From Sphingomonas anseongensis (GTDB taxonomy: Bacteria; Pseudomonadota; Alphaproteobacteria; Sphingomonadales; Sphingomonadaceae): DNA of 64,000 bases. Positions within the stretch are counted from its first letter, which is position 1, and every line of letters begins with the position of its first letter. Shown in pieces: positions 6,526 to 15,833 of the stretch. Below the pieces are notes generated by a model. It did no database searches. It saw only the letters and a program-made list of their open reading frames with translations, and was not told the origin of the DNA. The stretch lies in NCBI RefSeq assembly GCF_023516495.1, contig NZ_JAMGBC010000001.1, positions 2,008,501 to 2,072,500 on the forward strand. Direction: 5' to 3'. The translations under genes were made by a program, and so were the position numbers.

Positions 6526-7400
6526 GAGACGCTCGCGGTCCCGAGGGTCGGTTCGACGCGCACCCGGCGGGCCTTGGCGGTCCACATCAGCCAGATTCCG
6601 CCGAAGATCAGCGGCAGCGACAGCCACTGGCCCATGTGTAGGCCGGTTGCATGAGCGAAGCCGGTGAGCTGAGGGTCGGGCTCGCGGACGAATTCCACCA
6701 GGAAGCGGAAAACTCCGTAGAAGAAGCCGAAAGCGCCGACGAGCTTGCCCGGCTCGTAGCGGGCCTGCGTCTTCCAGAACATCCACGCAAGGATCGCGAA
6801 CAGGACGGCCCCCTCGAGCAGCGCTTCGTAGAGCTGGCTCGGGTGCCGCGGGGGGCCGAGGACGGTCATTCCCGCGACCACTTCGGGAAAACGGATTGCC
6901 CAAGGGACGTTGGTCGGCGCTCCCCACAGCTCGTGGTTCACGAAATTGGCGAGGCGGCCGAAGAACAGGCCGATGGGCGCGACGCAGGCGACATAATCGT
7001 GGATCCTGAGCGCCGGCAGCTTCTGCTTCCAGCTGAGGTAGAGGATTCCGAGCACTGTGCCGACGAGGCCGCCGTGGAACGACATGCCCCCGTCCCACAG
7101 CTTGAGCGCCTCGATCGGGTGCTGGGCGTAGAAGGGCAGGTTGTAGAACAGCACGTAGCCGAGGCGGCCGCCGAGGATGATCCCGAGCGCCGCGTAGAAG
7201 ACCAGATCGTCGGCGTGACGCCGCGCCATCGGGGCGCCCGGCTGCTTGAGAAGCTTGAGAAGATACCAATAGCCGAGGAAGATGCCCGCGAGGTACGCAA
7301 GGCTGTACCAGCGGAGGTCAAAGAAGCCGAGGTGAAGCGCGACCGGCGACAGGTGAAGGTCGGTCCAGGCGATCGCATTGGATTGGTCGGTCGTCGGCAA
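6522..7400 (-). CDS. lgt: Prolipoprotein diacylglyceryl transferase
   Basis: 292-residue polytopic inner-membrane enzyme that transfers diacylglycerol from phosphatidylglycerol to the lipobox cysteine of prolipoproteins. Characteristic motifs are present: '[11 protein letters not shown]', the 'HGGL' box with H109, and '[13 protein letters not shown]' (R149, N152) forming the catalytic signature. '[12 protein letters not shown]' and a C-terminal '[12 protein letters not shown]' follow. Seven hydrophobic segments can be traced. It heads the lgt-midA-pgeF operon and overlaps midA by 4 bases. It is the enzyme that would modify the several lipoproteins encoded in this window. Confidence 0.95.
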   Translation of the reverse strand: MPTTDQSNAIAWTDLHLSPVALHLGFFDLRWYSLAYLAGIFLGYWYLLKLLKQPGAPMARRHADDLVFYAALGIILGGRLGYVLFYNLPFYAQHPIEALKLWDGGMSFHGGLVGTVLGILYLSWKQKLPALRIHDYVACVAPIGLFFGRLANFVNHELWGAPTNVPWAIRFPEVVAGMTVLGPPRHPSQLYEALLEGAVLFAILAWMFWKTQARYEPGKLVGAFGFFYGVFRFLVEFVREPDPQLTGFAHATGLHMGQWLSLPLIFGGIWLMWTAKARRVRVEPTLGTASVS

Positions 7401-7470
7401 GGCTCTTCCTTTTCGGTCCGCGTCTCATAAGGTGCCGTACGGCAAAGGCAAACGGCGGCGGGTGTGTTGA

Positions 7471-9114
7471 ATGGCGAGTGATCTCGATCGGAAATTCGAC
7501 GAGACCCTTGCTGCCGTCACCGGACCCGGCGGTCGGATTCAGGTCGAACTCGACGCGCAGGGCAGGCCGTTCGTCGCCAACTTTCCCGGCACGTTACCGG
7601 CCCTATTCCGCACCTTTTGCGGTCTCAACGCGCAGACCGAGGCCGTGGTCGCGGGCAGCGAGCGGCTGACGTTCGCCGAGCTGAACAGCTTGTCGGAAAG
7701 ACTGGCGCGGGCGCTTGCCGCAAGGGGAATTTCGAAGGGCGATCGGATCGCGATCGCCATGCGCAACTGCCCTACGTGGATCGTCTCCTACATGGCGGCG
7801 CTCAAGGCCGGCGCCGTTGCGACGCTTCTCAATGGCTGGTGGCAATCGGACGAGATGGCGCATGCGCTGGACCTCACGAAGCCGGCGCTGGCGCTCGCGG
7901 ACTCGACGAGAGCAGCGCGAATCTCCGCCGCAAACGTCATTTCGATCGATGTCGACCTGCCGATCGAGCAAGCGTTGGCTCCATTGCTGGAGGCCGGAGA
8001 ATCGGACCTCCCGGACATCGCTCCCGACGACGAGGCCACGATCCTGTTCACGTCTGGCTCGACCGGCGAATCCAAGGGCGCGCTGTCGACCCATCGGGCC
8101 GTCACGACGGGCGTCTACACCTATGCGTCACATCTCCTCACCCTGCTGTCGATTCTGGAGAGCGAGGGGCGGCCGCCGCCGAACCCGCCGCGCACGCTGC
8201 TCAGCGTTCCTTTGTTCCACGTCACCGGCGAAGTTCCGGTCCTTTTGAACAGCTTCGTCATCGGCCGCGGCATGGTGCTGATGTCCAAATGGGATGCCGG
8301 CGAGGCGCTCCGGCTGATCGAGAAGGAGAAGGTCACCTATTTCGTCGGGGTGCCGACGATGAGCCTCGAGCTGATGACGCATCCCGACCACGACAAATAC
8401 GACCTGTCCTCGCTGACGGATATCGCCGCCGGCGGTGCGCCGCGCCCCATCCGCCACGTTGAGCGGTTGCAAAAGGCTTTCGGTTGGGCGCAGCCGGCGC
8501 TCGGCTACGGCCTCACCGAAACCAACGCTGTCGGCTGCAGCAATTTCTGGTCGAGCTACGCGGAGAAGCCGGCGTCCACCGGGCGGGCGCAGAAGCCGTT
8601 CGTCGAGATCGCCATCCTCGGCCCGAACGACGCACACCTCGCGACAGGGGAGCGGGGCGAGATCGCAATTCGCTCGGCGGCCAACATGAAATGCTATTGG
8701 CAGAATCCCGATGCGACGAAGGAGATCTTCACCGCCGATGGCTTCGTCCGGTCCGGCGACATCGGCTATCTCGACGAGGACGGCTACCTCTTCATCGTCG
8801 ACCGCAAGAAGGAGATCATCATCCGCGGCGGCGAGAACATCTCCACCGCCGAGGTAGAGGCCGCCTGCTATGCCTGCCCCGATGTTGCCGAAGCCGCCGT
8901 TTTCGGAGCGCCGGACGAGCGGCTGGGCGAAGTCCCTGTGGCGGTGATCCGTGCCCGCAACGCGCTCGACGCGGAGTCGCTGCGCGACTTCCTTCACGCG
9001 ACGATTGCCGCCTTCAAGATCCCCGCTCGCTTCATCTTCGTCGACGAGCCGCTGCCGAAGCTCGGGACCGGCAAGGTCGATCGCATTGCGCTGAAGGCGC
9101 TTTACGGCCGTTGA
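7471..9114 (+). CDS. Class I adenylate-forming acyl-CoA ligase (AMP-binding)
   Basis: 547 residues. The AMP-binding P-loop motif is 'LFTSGSTGESKG' (192-203), followed by 'GYGLTETN' and the linker 'RSGDIGYLDEDGYLFIVDRKKEIIIRGGENIS', which holds the adenylate-binding Asp. The C-terminal catalytic lysine is in 'KLGTGKVDR'. It activates a carboxylic acid to acyl-AMP and transfers it to CoA; probable substrates are medium or long fatty acids or aryl acids, not determinable here. It is divergent from lgt (70 bases) and followed by hemH with a TTGA overlap, so the two are probably co-transcribed although functionally unrelated. Confidence 0.88.
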   Translation: MASDLDRKFDETLAAVTGPGGRIQVELDAQGRPFVANFPGTLPALFRTFCGLNAQTEAVVAGSERLTFAELNSLSERLARALAARGISKGDRIAIAMRNCPTWIVSYMAALKAGAVATLLNGWWQSDEMAHALDLTKPALALADSTRAARISAANVISIDVDLPIEQALAPLLEAGESDLPDIAPDDEATILFTSGSTGESKGALSTHRAVTTGVYTYASHLLTLLSILESEGRPPPNPPRTLLSVPLFHVTGEVPVLLNSFVIGRGMVLMSKWDAGEALRLIEKEKVTYFVGVPTMSLELMTHPDHDKYDLSSLTDIAAGGAPRPIRHVERLQKAFGWAQPALGYGLTETNAVGCSNFWSSYAEKPASTGRAQKPFVEIAILGPNDAHLATGERGEIAIRSAANMKCYWQNPDATKEIFTADGFVRSGDIGYLDEDGYLFIVDRKKEIIIRGGENISTAEVEAACYACPDVAEAAVFGAPDERLGEVPVAVIRARNALDAESLRDFLHATIAAFKIPARFIFVDEPLPKLGTGKVDRIALKALYGR

Positions 9115-10127
9115 CGATCAAGTCCGCGCCGCCGAATCACCCGAAGGTCGAGCATGGCCGGATCGGCGTCCTGCTGATCAACCTCGGCACCCCCGACGCT
9201 CCGGAACCGGGCGCAGTGCGGCGGTATCTCGCCGAATTCCTGACGGACCCGAGAGTGATCGAAATCCCGCAATGGCTATGGCGGCCAATCCTTCACGGCG
9301 TCGTGCTCCGCACCCGGCCGAAGAAGTCCGCTCATGCCTATCGCCAGGTGTGGAGCGAAGAGGGCTCGCCGCTCGCTGCGATCACCAGGCGTCAGGCGGT
9401 GGCGCTGCAAAAGCGCCTTGGCGCGGACGTGAGGGTCGACTTTGCGATGCGCTACGGCAACCCGGGAATCGAGGCCGCCGTCGAGAAGATGGTGAAGGCA
9501 GGCTGCGACCGAATTTTCGCGGCGCCGCTCTACCCGCAATATTGCGCGGCCACGACTGCAAGCGCGCTCGATGCGCTGTTCGCGGCGGTCGCATCCATGC
9601 GGCGACAGCCGGCGCTTCGCACCTTGCCGCCGTACCACGATGACCCTCTCTACCTCGGTGCGCTTCGCACCAGCATCGAGCGGCAGTTGAAGGCGCTCGA
9701 TTTCGAGCCCCAGCGGCTCCTTTTGAGCTTCCACGGAATGCCCAAGCGGACACTGGAGCTTGGTGACCCCTATCACTGCCATTGCCAGAAGACGGCCCGG
9801 CTGCTCGACGAGCAGCTATCGATCCCGACCGATATCGCCTTCCAGTCGCGTTTCGGGCGAGCGAAATGGCTGGAGCCTGCGACGGACACGACGCTCGCAG
9901 CTTATCCGTCGAAAGGAGTCACCCGGATAGCAATCGCCGCTCCGGGCTTCTCCGCCGATTGCGTCGAAACGCTGGAGGAGCTGGAGATCCGCGGCCGCGA
10001 GACCTTTGTCGCCGCGGGCGGCGAGCGCTTTGCCCGGCTCGATTGCCTCAACGATTCGCCCGAGGGCATGGAGATGCTCGAAGAGCTCGTCCGCCGCGAA
10101 CTTGAAGGCTGGCTCCCAGCCGCCTAA
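9111..10127 (+). CDS. hemH: Ferrochelatase
   Basis: 338 residues, standard length. Inserts Fe2+ into protoporphyrin IX as the last step of protoheme synthesis. The signature 'LLLSFHGMP' with the metal-binding His is followed by 'DPYHCHCQKTARLL'. 'VLLINLGTPDAPEP' at the N-terminus and 'APGFSADCVETLEE' near the C-terminus complete the pattern. The chosen start is TTG 9111, which overlaps the acyl-CoA ligase stop (TTGA). No ATG lies in a better position, and the long frame upstream is only the shadow of the ligase gene. The C-terminal Cys of '[2Fe-2S]' ferrochelatases is not evident. Confidence 0.92.
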   Translation: MTIKSAPPNHPKVEHGRIGVLLINLGTPDAPEPGAVRRYLAEFLTDPRVIEIPQWLWRPILHGVVLRTRPKKSAHAYRQVWSEEGSPLAAITRRQAVALQKRLGADVRVDFAMRYGNPGIEAAVEKMVKAGCDRIFAAPLYPQYCAATTASALDALFAAVASMRRQPALRTLPPYHDDPLYLGALRTSIERQLKALDFEPQRLLLSFHGMPKRTLELGDPYHCHCQKTARLLDEQLSIPTDIAFQSRFGRAKWLEPATDTTLAAYPSKGVTRIAIAAPGFSADCVETLEELEIRGRETFVAAGGERFARLDCLNDSPEGMEMLEELVRRELEGWLPAA

Positions 10128-10158
10128 GCGCCGCAGCCGCAGCAACGGGAGATCAGCA

Positions 10159-10881
10159 ATGGCTCGGGTGGCGATCGTCACTGGGGGAACGCGCGGCATC
10201 GGCGAGGCGATCAGCATCGCTTTGAGGGACATGGGCCTGACCGTCGCGGCCAATTATATGGGCAATGACGAGCGGGCCAAGGCATTCACCGACCGCACCG
10301 GAATCCGCTCCTACAAGTGGGACGTGTCGGACTTTGAGGCGTGCCAGCAGGGCGTTTGCCAGGTGGAATCGGACCTCGGCCCGGTCGACGTGCTGGTCAA
10401 CAATGCCGGAATCACCCGCGATGCGACGATGAAGCGGATGGACCACCAGAAATGGCAGGACGTCATCGACACCAATCTCGGCGGCTGCTTCAACATGGCC
10501 AAAGCGGTGTTCGAGGGCATGACCGGCCGCGGCTACGGCCGGGTCGTCAACATTGGGTCGATCAACGGCCAGGCAGGCCAGTACGGCCAGGTCAATTATG
10601 CCGCCGCCAAGTCCGGAATCCACGGCTTCACCAAGGCTCTTGCCCAGGAAGGAGCCAAGTTCGGGGTGACGGTGAACGCGATCGCTCCGGGATATATCGA
10701 CACCGACATGGTCGCGGCCGTCCCCGACGAGGTGCTTCAGAAGATCGTCGCCCGAATTCCCGTCGGCCGGCTCGGCCGCGCTGACGAGATCGCGCGCGGA
10801 GTCGCTTTCCTTTGCGACGACAATGCCGGCTTCGTCACCGGCTCGACTTTGTCGATCAACGGCGGGCAGCACATGTATTGA
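10159..10881 (+). CDS. phbB: Acetoacetyl-CoA reductase (SDR family, PhbB/PhaB)
   Basis: 240-residue short-chain dehydrogenase: the NADPH-binding 'TGGTRGIGEA' motif at the N-terminus, 'NNAGITRD', the catalytic Ser in 'NIGSINGQ' and the Y-x-x-x-K in 'VNYAAAKSG'. 'MKRMDHQKWQDVIDTNL' and 'GQAGQYGQ' are typical of PhbB rather than FabG. It would reduce acetoacetyl-CoA to (R)-3-hydroxybutyryl-CoA for PHA storage polymer. Neither phaA nor phaC is nearby. The stop overlaps the start of the RHH gene (TGATG). RBS 'GGGAGATC' upstream. Confidence 0.88.
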   Translation: MARVAIVTGGTRGIGEAISIALRDMGLTVAANYMGNDERAKAFTDRTGIRSYKWDVSDFEACQQGVCQVESDLGPVDVLVNNAGITRDATMKRMDHQKWQDVIDTNLGGCFNMAKAVFEGMTGRGYGRVVNIGSINGQAGQYGQVNYAAAKSGIHGFTKALAQEGAKFGVTVNAIAPGYIDTDMVAAVPDEVLQKIVARIPVGRLGRADEIARGVAFLCDDNAGFVTGSTLSINGGQHMY

Positions 10882-11126
10882 TGGGGGCCGCTCCGCCTCC
10901 ATCGCCGCCGAAGAAGCGGTCCGTCACGATCGCCGGCCATGAGACGTCAATCGCGCTCGAGCCGATCTTCTGGACCGCGCTGGAAAAGGCGGCCGCCGAC
11001 GCTGACCTGCCGCTCAATGCGCTGGTTGCGCGAATCGATGCGCAGCGGCTCGAGGCATCGCCGCCGGCGAACCTCGCCTCGGCGATCCGGCAATGGCTCT
11101 ACGCGCGGACGCTAGCGGGCGAGTAG
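10881..11126 (+). CDS. Ribbon-helix-helix domain protein
   Basis: 81 residues. After a proline-rich leader (APPPSPPKK), the pattern 'RSVTIAGHETSIALEPIFW' then 'ALEKAAADADLPLNALVARI' matches the RHH_4-type ribbon-helix-helix domain: a short beta strand and two helices, used for DNA binding as a dimer in many small regulators. The start ATG overlaps the phbB stop (TGATG), indicating translational coupling. The gene runs 15 bases into the 3' end of the convergent glutamate dehydrogenase gene. Targets are unknown; regulation of phbB is possible but unproven. Confidence 0.75.
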   Translation: MGAAPPPSPPKKRSVTIAGHETSIALEPIFWTALEKAAADADLPLNALVARIDAQRLEASPPANLASAIRQWLYARTLAGE

Positions 11127-14100
11127 GATCCGCGCCTGGCTCGCGATCTGGGCAAGCATCGTTGCGCTGACCGACCCCTCGCGCCGGGCGCGATTGATCA
11201 ACTCGCGGAACTGCTCGATCCGCGCCTCTTGCTTCTCGACCCACTGCTCGACTCCGGCGACGGGATCCTTGCCGCGGGCGCGGCCCAGGAAGTCGATTCG
11301 AAGCTGCTCGAAGTCGCGAGCGAGGCCGGCGGTGAGCAACCGTTCCCACTGATCGCGAGGGGTTGCGCGGGCGAGCTGTTGCTGGGCCCAGTCGAGACCG
11401 AGCGCTTCGCCAAGCCGGGTGTAGGCGATGGTCAGCTCGAGTTCGTCGAGGCCCTTGCGCGCGGCTAACGCGGCGATTCCGAACACCCCGTCCAGCTCGT
11501 AGAGGCGGACCAGCCCGCGGACGATCTCCTCGCTGGCGCCGAGCGCCAGAAGGTGGTCGCGGCGAGCGGCCGCTTCGTTGCGGACTTCGGAACGGATCAG
11601 CTTCGTCGCCGCAGCCCCGATCTTGCGAACGCCGGGCTCGAGCAGCTTGCACAAGGCGCTGACGCTCATCTCCCCGCCGGCAGCGCGGAGAAGGTCGGAC
11701 AAATGGGCGTGGACGCTACGGGCGGCGATCCCGAACAGCTCGATCCGGACATTCTCCGGAAGCACGCAATGCTCCATCTGCTCCCACAGCTTGTCGACGT
11801 CGAGAAGCCGCTCGGCGATCAGGAAGGCGACGACGACCTGACCGAGCGAGGCGCCTTCCTCCTCGGTCATGTCGAGGGCGACGACGGGGCCGAGGCGGTT
11901 GACCATCCGGTTGGCGACGCGGGTGGCGATGATTTCGTCGCGAAGCGCGTGGGCCCTGATCGCAGCCGCGTGGGTGGTCCGCATCGCCTTGGGAAACGCC
12001 GCAAACAGCTCCGGCTCGAGAAGTTTTTCCTTCGACAGCTTCAGCGGCTCTGCCGCGCTTTGAAGCGCGATCTTGGACATCGACAGGACGACTGCCAGCT
12101 CTGGCCGAGTCAAGCCGCGATTGTCCTGGGCGCGCCGAAGGAGCTCGTCGCTTGAGCCGAGACCTTCGACCTTGCGGTCGAGGCGGCCCGACGCTTCGAG
12201 TAGCTCGATCGTCCGCACATGGCCTGGAAGCGACCGCGCCCCGCCGCTGTGCGCGATCGACAGCGCAAGCGATTGGAGCCGGTTGTCCTCGAGCACCATG
12301 TCAGCGACTTCGTCGGTCATCTTTACCAGGAGCGCGTTGCGCTTGGCGAAGGTGAGCTGCCCGTCCCGCATTTCGCGGTTGAGCGGGATCTTGATGTTCA
12401 CTTCCTTGTCGGAACAGTCGACGCCCGCGCTATTGTCGATGAAGTCGGTGTTTATCCGCCCGCCGTTGGTCGCGAATTCGATCCGCCCCGCCTGGGTCAC
12501 TCCGAGGTTTGCGCCTTCGCCAATCACTTTCGCGCGCACTTCTTCGCCGTCAGCTCGGATCGCGTCGTTGGCAGGGTCACCGACCTCGCCGTTCGGCTGC
12601 GTCGAGGCCTTCACATAGGTGCCGATCCCGCCGAACCAGAGAAGGTCGACCGGCGCCTTGAGGATCGCGTTCATCAGAGTCGCCGGATCGACCGTTGCCG
12701 CCTCGATCCCAAGCGCAGTGCGCGCCTGCTTCGACAGCTGGATCGACTTCTGCGTGCGCGGGAAAACGCCTCCACCGGTTGAGATCTTCGACCGGTCGTA
12801 ATCGTCCCAGCTCGACCGCGGCAGCTCGAACAACCGCTTGCGCTCGTTCCAGCTCGACTTTGGATTGGGGTCGGGATCGATGAAGATGTGGCGGTGGTCG
12901 AACGCTGCAACGAGCTTGATCGCCTTGCTCAGCAGCATTCCGTTGCCGAACACGTCGCCGGACATGTCGCCGACGCCGGTGACGGTCACCGGGTCGGTCT
13001 GAACGTCTACCCCCATCTCCAGGAAGTGCCGCTGGACAGAGATCCAGGCGCCGCGCGCGGTGATCCCCATCGCCTTGTGGTCGTATCCGTGCGAGCCGCC
13101 GCTCGCGAAGGCGTCGCCGAGCCAGAATCCGCGGTCGAGCGCGATTTTGTTGGCGAGGTCCGAGAAGCTGGCCGTGCCCTTGTCGGCGGCCACCACGAAA
13201 TAGGGGTCATCCTTATCGCGGATAACCACCTGGTCGGGGTGAACCACCTTGTCGTTGACGATATTGTCGGTGATCGACAGCAAAGCGCGGATGAAGATGC
13301 TGTAGCTGGCCGTACCCTCGGCGAGCCAGCTGTCCCGCTCGCTCGGCGGAGGAAGCATCTTGGCGTAGAAGCCGCCCTTGGCGCCGGTCGGAACGATGAC
13401 CGAATTCTTGACCAGCTGAGCCTTCATCAGGCCCAGAATTTCCGTACGGAAATCGTCGCGCCGATCCGACCAGCGGATTCCGCCGCGAGCGATCGGCCCG
13501 CCGCGAAGGTGGATACCCTCAACGCGTGGCGAATAGACCCAGATTTCGCGCCACGGCACCGGAGCGGGAAGTCCGGGCACGAGGCTCGAGTTCAGCTTGA
13601 ACGCGATCGCTTCGTCAGCGGCGGGCGAGAATGCATTGGTGCGGACGATCGATTCGATCAGCGACCGGGTCCTTCGAAGGATTCGGTCGTCGTCGATCGA
13701 GCGCACCTTCGCGAGCGCATCGTCGAACTTTTCCCGGCACCTTTCGATCTCGGACTCGCGGCCACGGACGGAGGGGTCGTGCATCGCCCGGAACAGCGCC
13801 ACCAGCGCCTGGGTCGCGTCCGGCGCTCGCCGAAGAGCCTCGGCGATCGTCAAAAGGCCGAAAGCGCTTCCGGTCTGGCGAGCGTAGCGGAACCATGCGC
13901 GGATCCAGACGACCGCAGTCGGATCCAGCCCGGCAAACAGGACGAGCTGGTTGAACTCGTCATCCTCGGCCGCGCCGCCAAGGACGCAGGCGATCGCGTG
14001 CTCGATCATGTCCGCGCGCTGCAGGATCGGGTCGATGTCGTCGACGCCGGGAAGCTCGAGCCGGAAATCATGGACGTAGCCGATTGTCCCGCCCGCGAGC

Positions 14101-15731
14101 GCGGTCGGCATTTCCTCAAGCACACGGAATCCGAAATTCTCGAGCACCGGCACGGCTTCGGACAACGGTATCAGGTCACCCCGACGATAGGTCTTGAGCT
14201 CCAGCTCGTTCTCGCGTCGCTCCGAGCGGCACAGGCGGACCCCACGCTCGTCCGCGCTTGCCAACTGCGCCAGGCTGAGGATGTCGGACGCGGCCTCCTC
14301 TGGGCTGGTGCGCGAGCGATAGCTGTCCGGAAAGGCCGGGATGTAGGTCAGCGCAAGGCGCGTCGCGCGGGGCGCCCCGGCAGCGGCGATCAGCGCAGTC
14401 TCGACCGCCGGGCTCCAGCCGCGCACCATCTCGACCAGCGCGGAATCGAGCTCGTCGGTATTCGGAAGCTGGGCGGACGGATCGATCGGGAAGGTGAAGC
14501 GGATGAGCGCGAGGTCACCTTCGCCGAGCTCGATCGACCAGCTGCTGATCGGCGCCTCGATCTCCTGCTCCAGCATCTGCCCGATCGCTTTTCGGCGGGC
14601 GGTGCTCAACTCGTCGCGGGGAAGCCAGACGAACGCATAAAGGTGACGGCGAAGAGCGCCCGGAAGAAGGGCGAGCTTCGGCCTCGGGCGATCGGCCAGG
14701 CTCATCGCGATCAGCGCGGCCTCGCGGACCTCTTCCTCGTTGAACGAGATCAGGAGGTCGTGCGGGAGGGTGGAAACGACGTGCGAAAGCGCCTTTCCGG
14801 CGTGGCTGGACGGCGCGAAGCCAAGCTCCTTGTCCAGCTTCGCAAGCCGCTCGCGAAGAACCGGCACATGCTGAGCTGATGTGCGGAGGGCTTCGCTCGT
14901 CCACAGGCCGGCGTGGACGGACAGCGTTCCGTCGGGCAGCCGCACCATCACAACGTCGAGCGGAACCCGGCGATGGACCGGCGAGATCCGGTCCGCCTTG
15001 AGGATCAGCACGCTCCGGCCGTCGCTGCACAGGTGATTGACGGCGGCTTCGGCCGCGCTCTTCTCCCACAGGGCCGTCTCGTTGCGGAGGATGCCAAGAG
15101 CGTCCTGGAGCTGGCCGTCGGTTCCGACATTCGCGTGGCCGAGCAGGGTGAAATTGTTGTCGGCAAGGAAGCGTAGAAGCGCCGCGCTCTCGCTGTTCCT
15201 CTTCTCAAGGCTGTCGGCGTCGGACTTCATCCGAGCGAGCATCGCCTTCCAGTCGGCGACGGCGGCGCGGACGTCGTCGAGGACCTGCTTGAGTTGCCGG
15301 ACTAGGTCCTGGCGACCGCGGGCGTCGGCGCGGTCGAGCTCGATGTAGATGATCGACTCCGGGCTGCCTTCGCCGACCTTCTCGATGCGGCCGTGCTTGT
15401 CGCGGGTGACCTTGACGATCGGGTGGAGAAGCCGGTGGATGGCCAGGTCGCGGGCCGCGATGGCACCGGCGATACTGTCGACCAGGAACGGCATGTCCTC
15501 ATTGATCGTGACAAGCCGCATGCGGCGCCTTCCGGCCTCTCCGCCGGTCGATTCGACGTCGATCGCAGTCGTCCTCGGCGGCCTTACAGCGGCGGCCGAC
15601 GCGATGAATTCGGCGGCATTACGCTGTTGTTCGCGATCGAAGCCCTCGGTTTCGCCCGGGAGGGCGTTCGTGGTCAGGGCATCGCGAATGGATTCGACCA
15701 GCGTTTTCGGCAGGCGCTGCTGGGCCGTCAT
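11112..15731 (-). CDS. NAD-specific glutamate dehydrogenase, large (L-GDH) type
   Basis: 1539 residues from the ATG at 15731 ('MTAQQRLPK'); an upstream in-frame ATG at 15800 would add 23 unlikely residues. Size and domains match the 180-kDa class: a long regulatory N-terminal half with ACT-like repeats, then a GDH catalytic core with 'RGGIRWSDRRDDFRTEILGL', 'PTGAKGGFYAKM' containing the substrate lysine, 'GVGDMSGDVFGNGML' and 'LWFGGIGTYVKAS'. It oxidatively deaminates glutamate to 2-oxoglutarate with NAD+, mostly a catabolic function. It is monocistronic on the minus strand. Long open frames antisense to it are high-GC artefacts. Confidence 0.93.
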   Translation of the reverse strand: MTAQQRLPKTLVESIRDALTTNALPGETEGFDREQQRNAAEFIASAAAVRPPRTTAIDVESTGGEAGRRRMRLVTINEDMPFLVDSIAGAIAARDLAIHRLLHPIVKVTRDKHGRIEKVGEGSPESIIYIELDRADARGRQDLVRQLKQVLDDVRAAVADWKAMLARMKSDADSLEKRNSESAALLRFLADNNFTLLGHANVGTDGQLQDALGILRNETALWEKSAAEAAVNHLCSDGRSVLILKADRISPVHRRVPLDVVMVRLPDGTLSVHAGLWTSEALRTSAQHVPVLRERLAKLDKELGFAPSSHAGKALSHVVSTLPHDLLISFNEEEVREAALIAMSLADRPRPKLALLPGALRRHLYAFVWLPRDELSTARRKAIGQMLEQEIEAPISSWSIELGEGDLALIRFTFPIDPSAQLPNTDELDSALVEMVRGWSPAVETALIAAAGAPRATRLALTYIPAFPDSYRSRTSPEEAASDILSLAQLASADERGVRLCRSERRENELELKTYRRGDLIPLSEAVPVLENFGFRVLEEMPTALAGGTIGYVHDFRLELPGVDDIDPILQRADMIEHAIACVLGGAAEDDEFNQLVLFAGLDPTAVVWIRAWFRYARQTGSAFGLLTIAEALRRAPDATQALVALFRAMHDPSVRGRESEIERCREKFDDALAKVRSIDDDRILRRTRSLIESIVRTNAFSPAADEAIAFKLNSSLVPGLPAPVPWREIWVYSPRVEGIHLRGGPIARGGIRWSDRRDDFRTEILGLMKAQLVKNSVIVPTGAKGGFYAKMLPPPSERDSWLAEGTASYSIFIRALLSITDNIVNDKVVHPDQVVIRDKDDPYFVVAADKGTASFSDLANKIALDRGFWLGDAFASGGSHGYDHKAMGITARGAWISVQRHFLEMGVDVQTDPVTVTGVGDMSGDVFGNGMLLSKAIKLVAAFDHRHIFIDPDPNPKSSWNERKRLFELPRSSWDDYDRSKISTGGGVFPRTQKSIQLSKQARTALGIEAATVDPATLMNAILKAPVDLLWFGGIGTYVKASTQPNGEVGDPANDAIRADGEEVRAKVIGEGANLGVTQAGRIEFATNGGRINTDFIDNSAGVDCSDKEVNIKIPLNREMRDGQLTFAKRNALLVKMTDEVADMVLEDNRLQSLALSIAHSGGARSLPGHVRTIELLEASGRLDRKVEGLGSSDELLRRAQDNRGLTRPELAVVLSMSKIALQSAAEPLKLSKEKLLEPELFAAFPKAMRTTHAAAIRAHALRDEIIATRVANRMVNRLGPVVALDMTEEEGASLGQVVVAFLIAERLLDVDKLWEQMEHCVLPENVRIELFGIAARSVHAHLSDLLRAAGGEMSVSALCKLLEPGVRKIGAAATKLIRSEVRNEAAARRDHLLALGASEEIVRGLVRLYELDGVFGIAALAARKGLDELELTIAYTRLGEALGLDWAQQQLARATPRDQWERLLTAGLARDFEQLRIDFLGRARGKDPVAGVEQWVEKQEARIEQFRELINRARREGSVSATMLAQIASQARILLAR

Positions 15732-15833
15732 TTTAGGTAGTTGCTCCGACACAGGTCTGGATGGCCGCGGGCTATAGCCGCGCGGTTGCGACGGGGACAA
15801 GGACGGACGGCTGCTTTTTTTGGAAAGTAGGGT

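Noticed and set aside
12888-14879. 663-codon open frame antisense to the glutamate dehydrogenase gene
   Set aside because: Composition-driven antisense frame in high-GC DNA; no recognisable domain, and the opposite strand encodes a clear enzyme.
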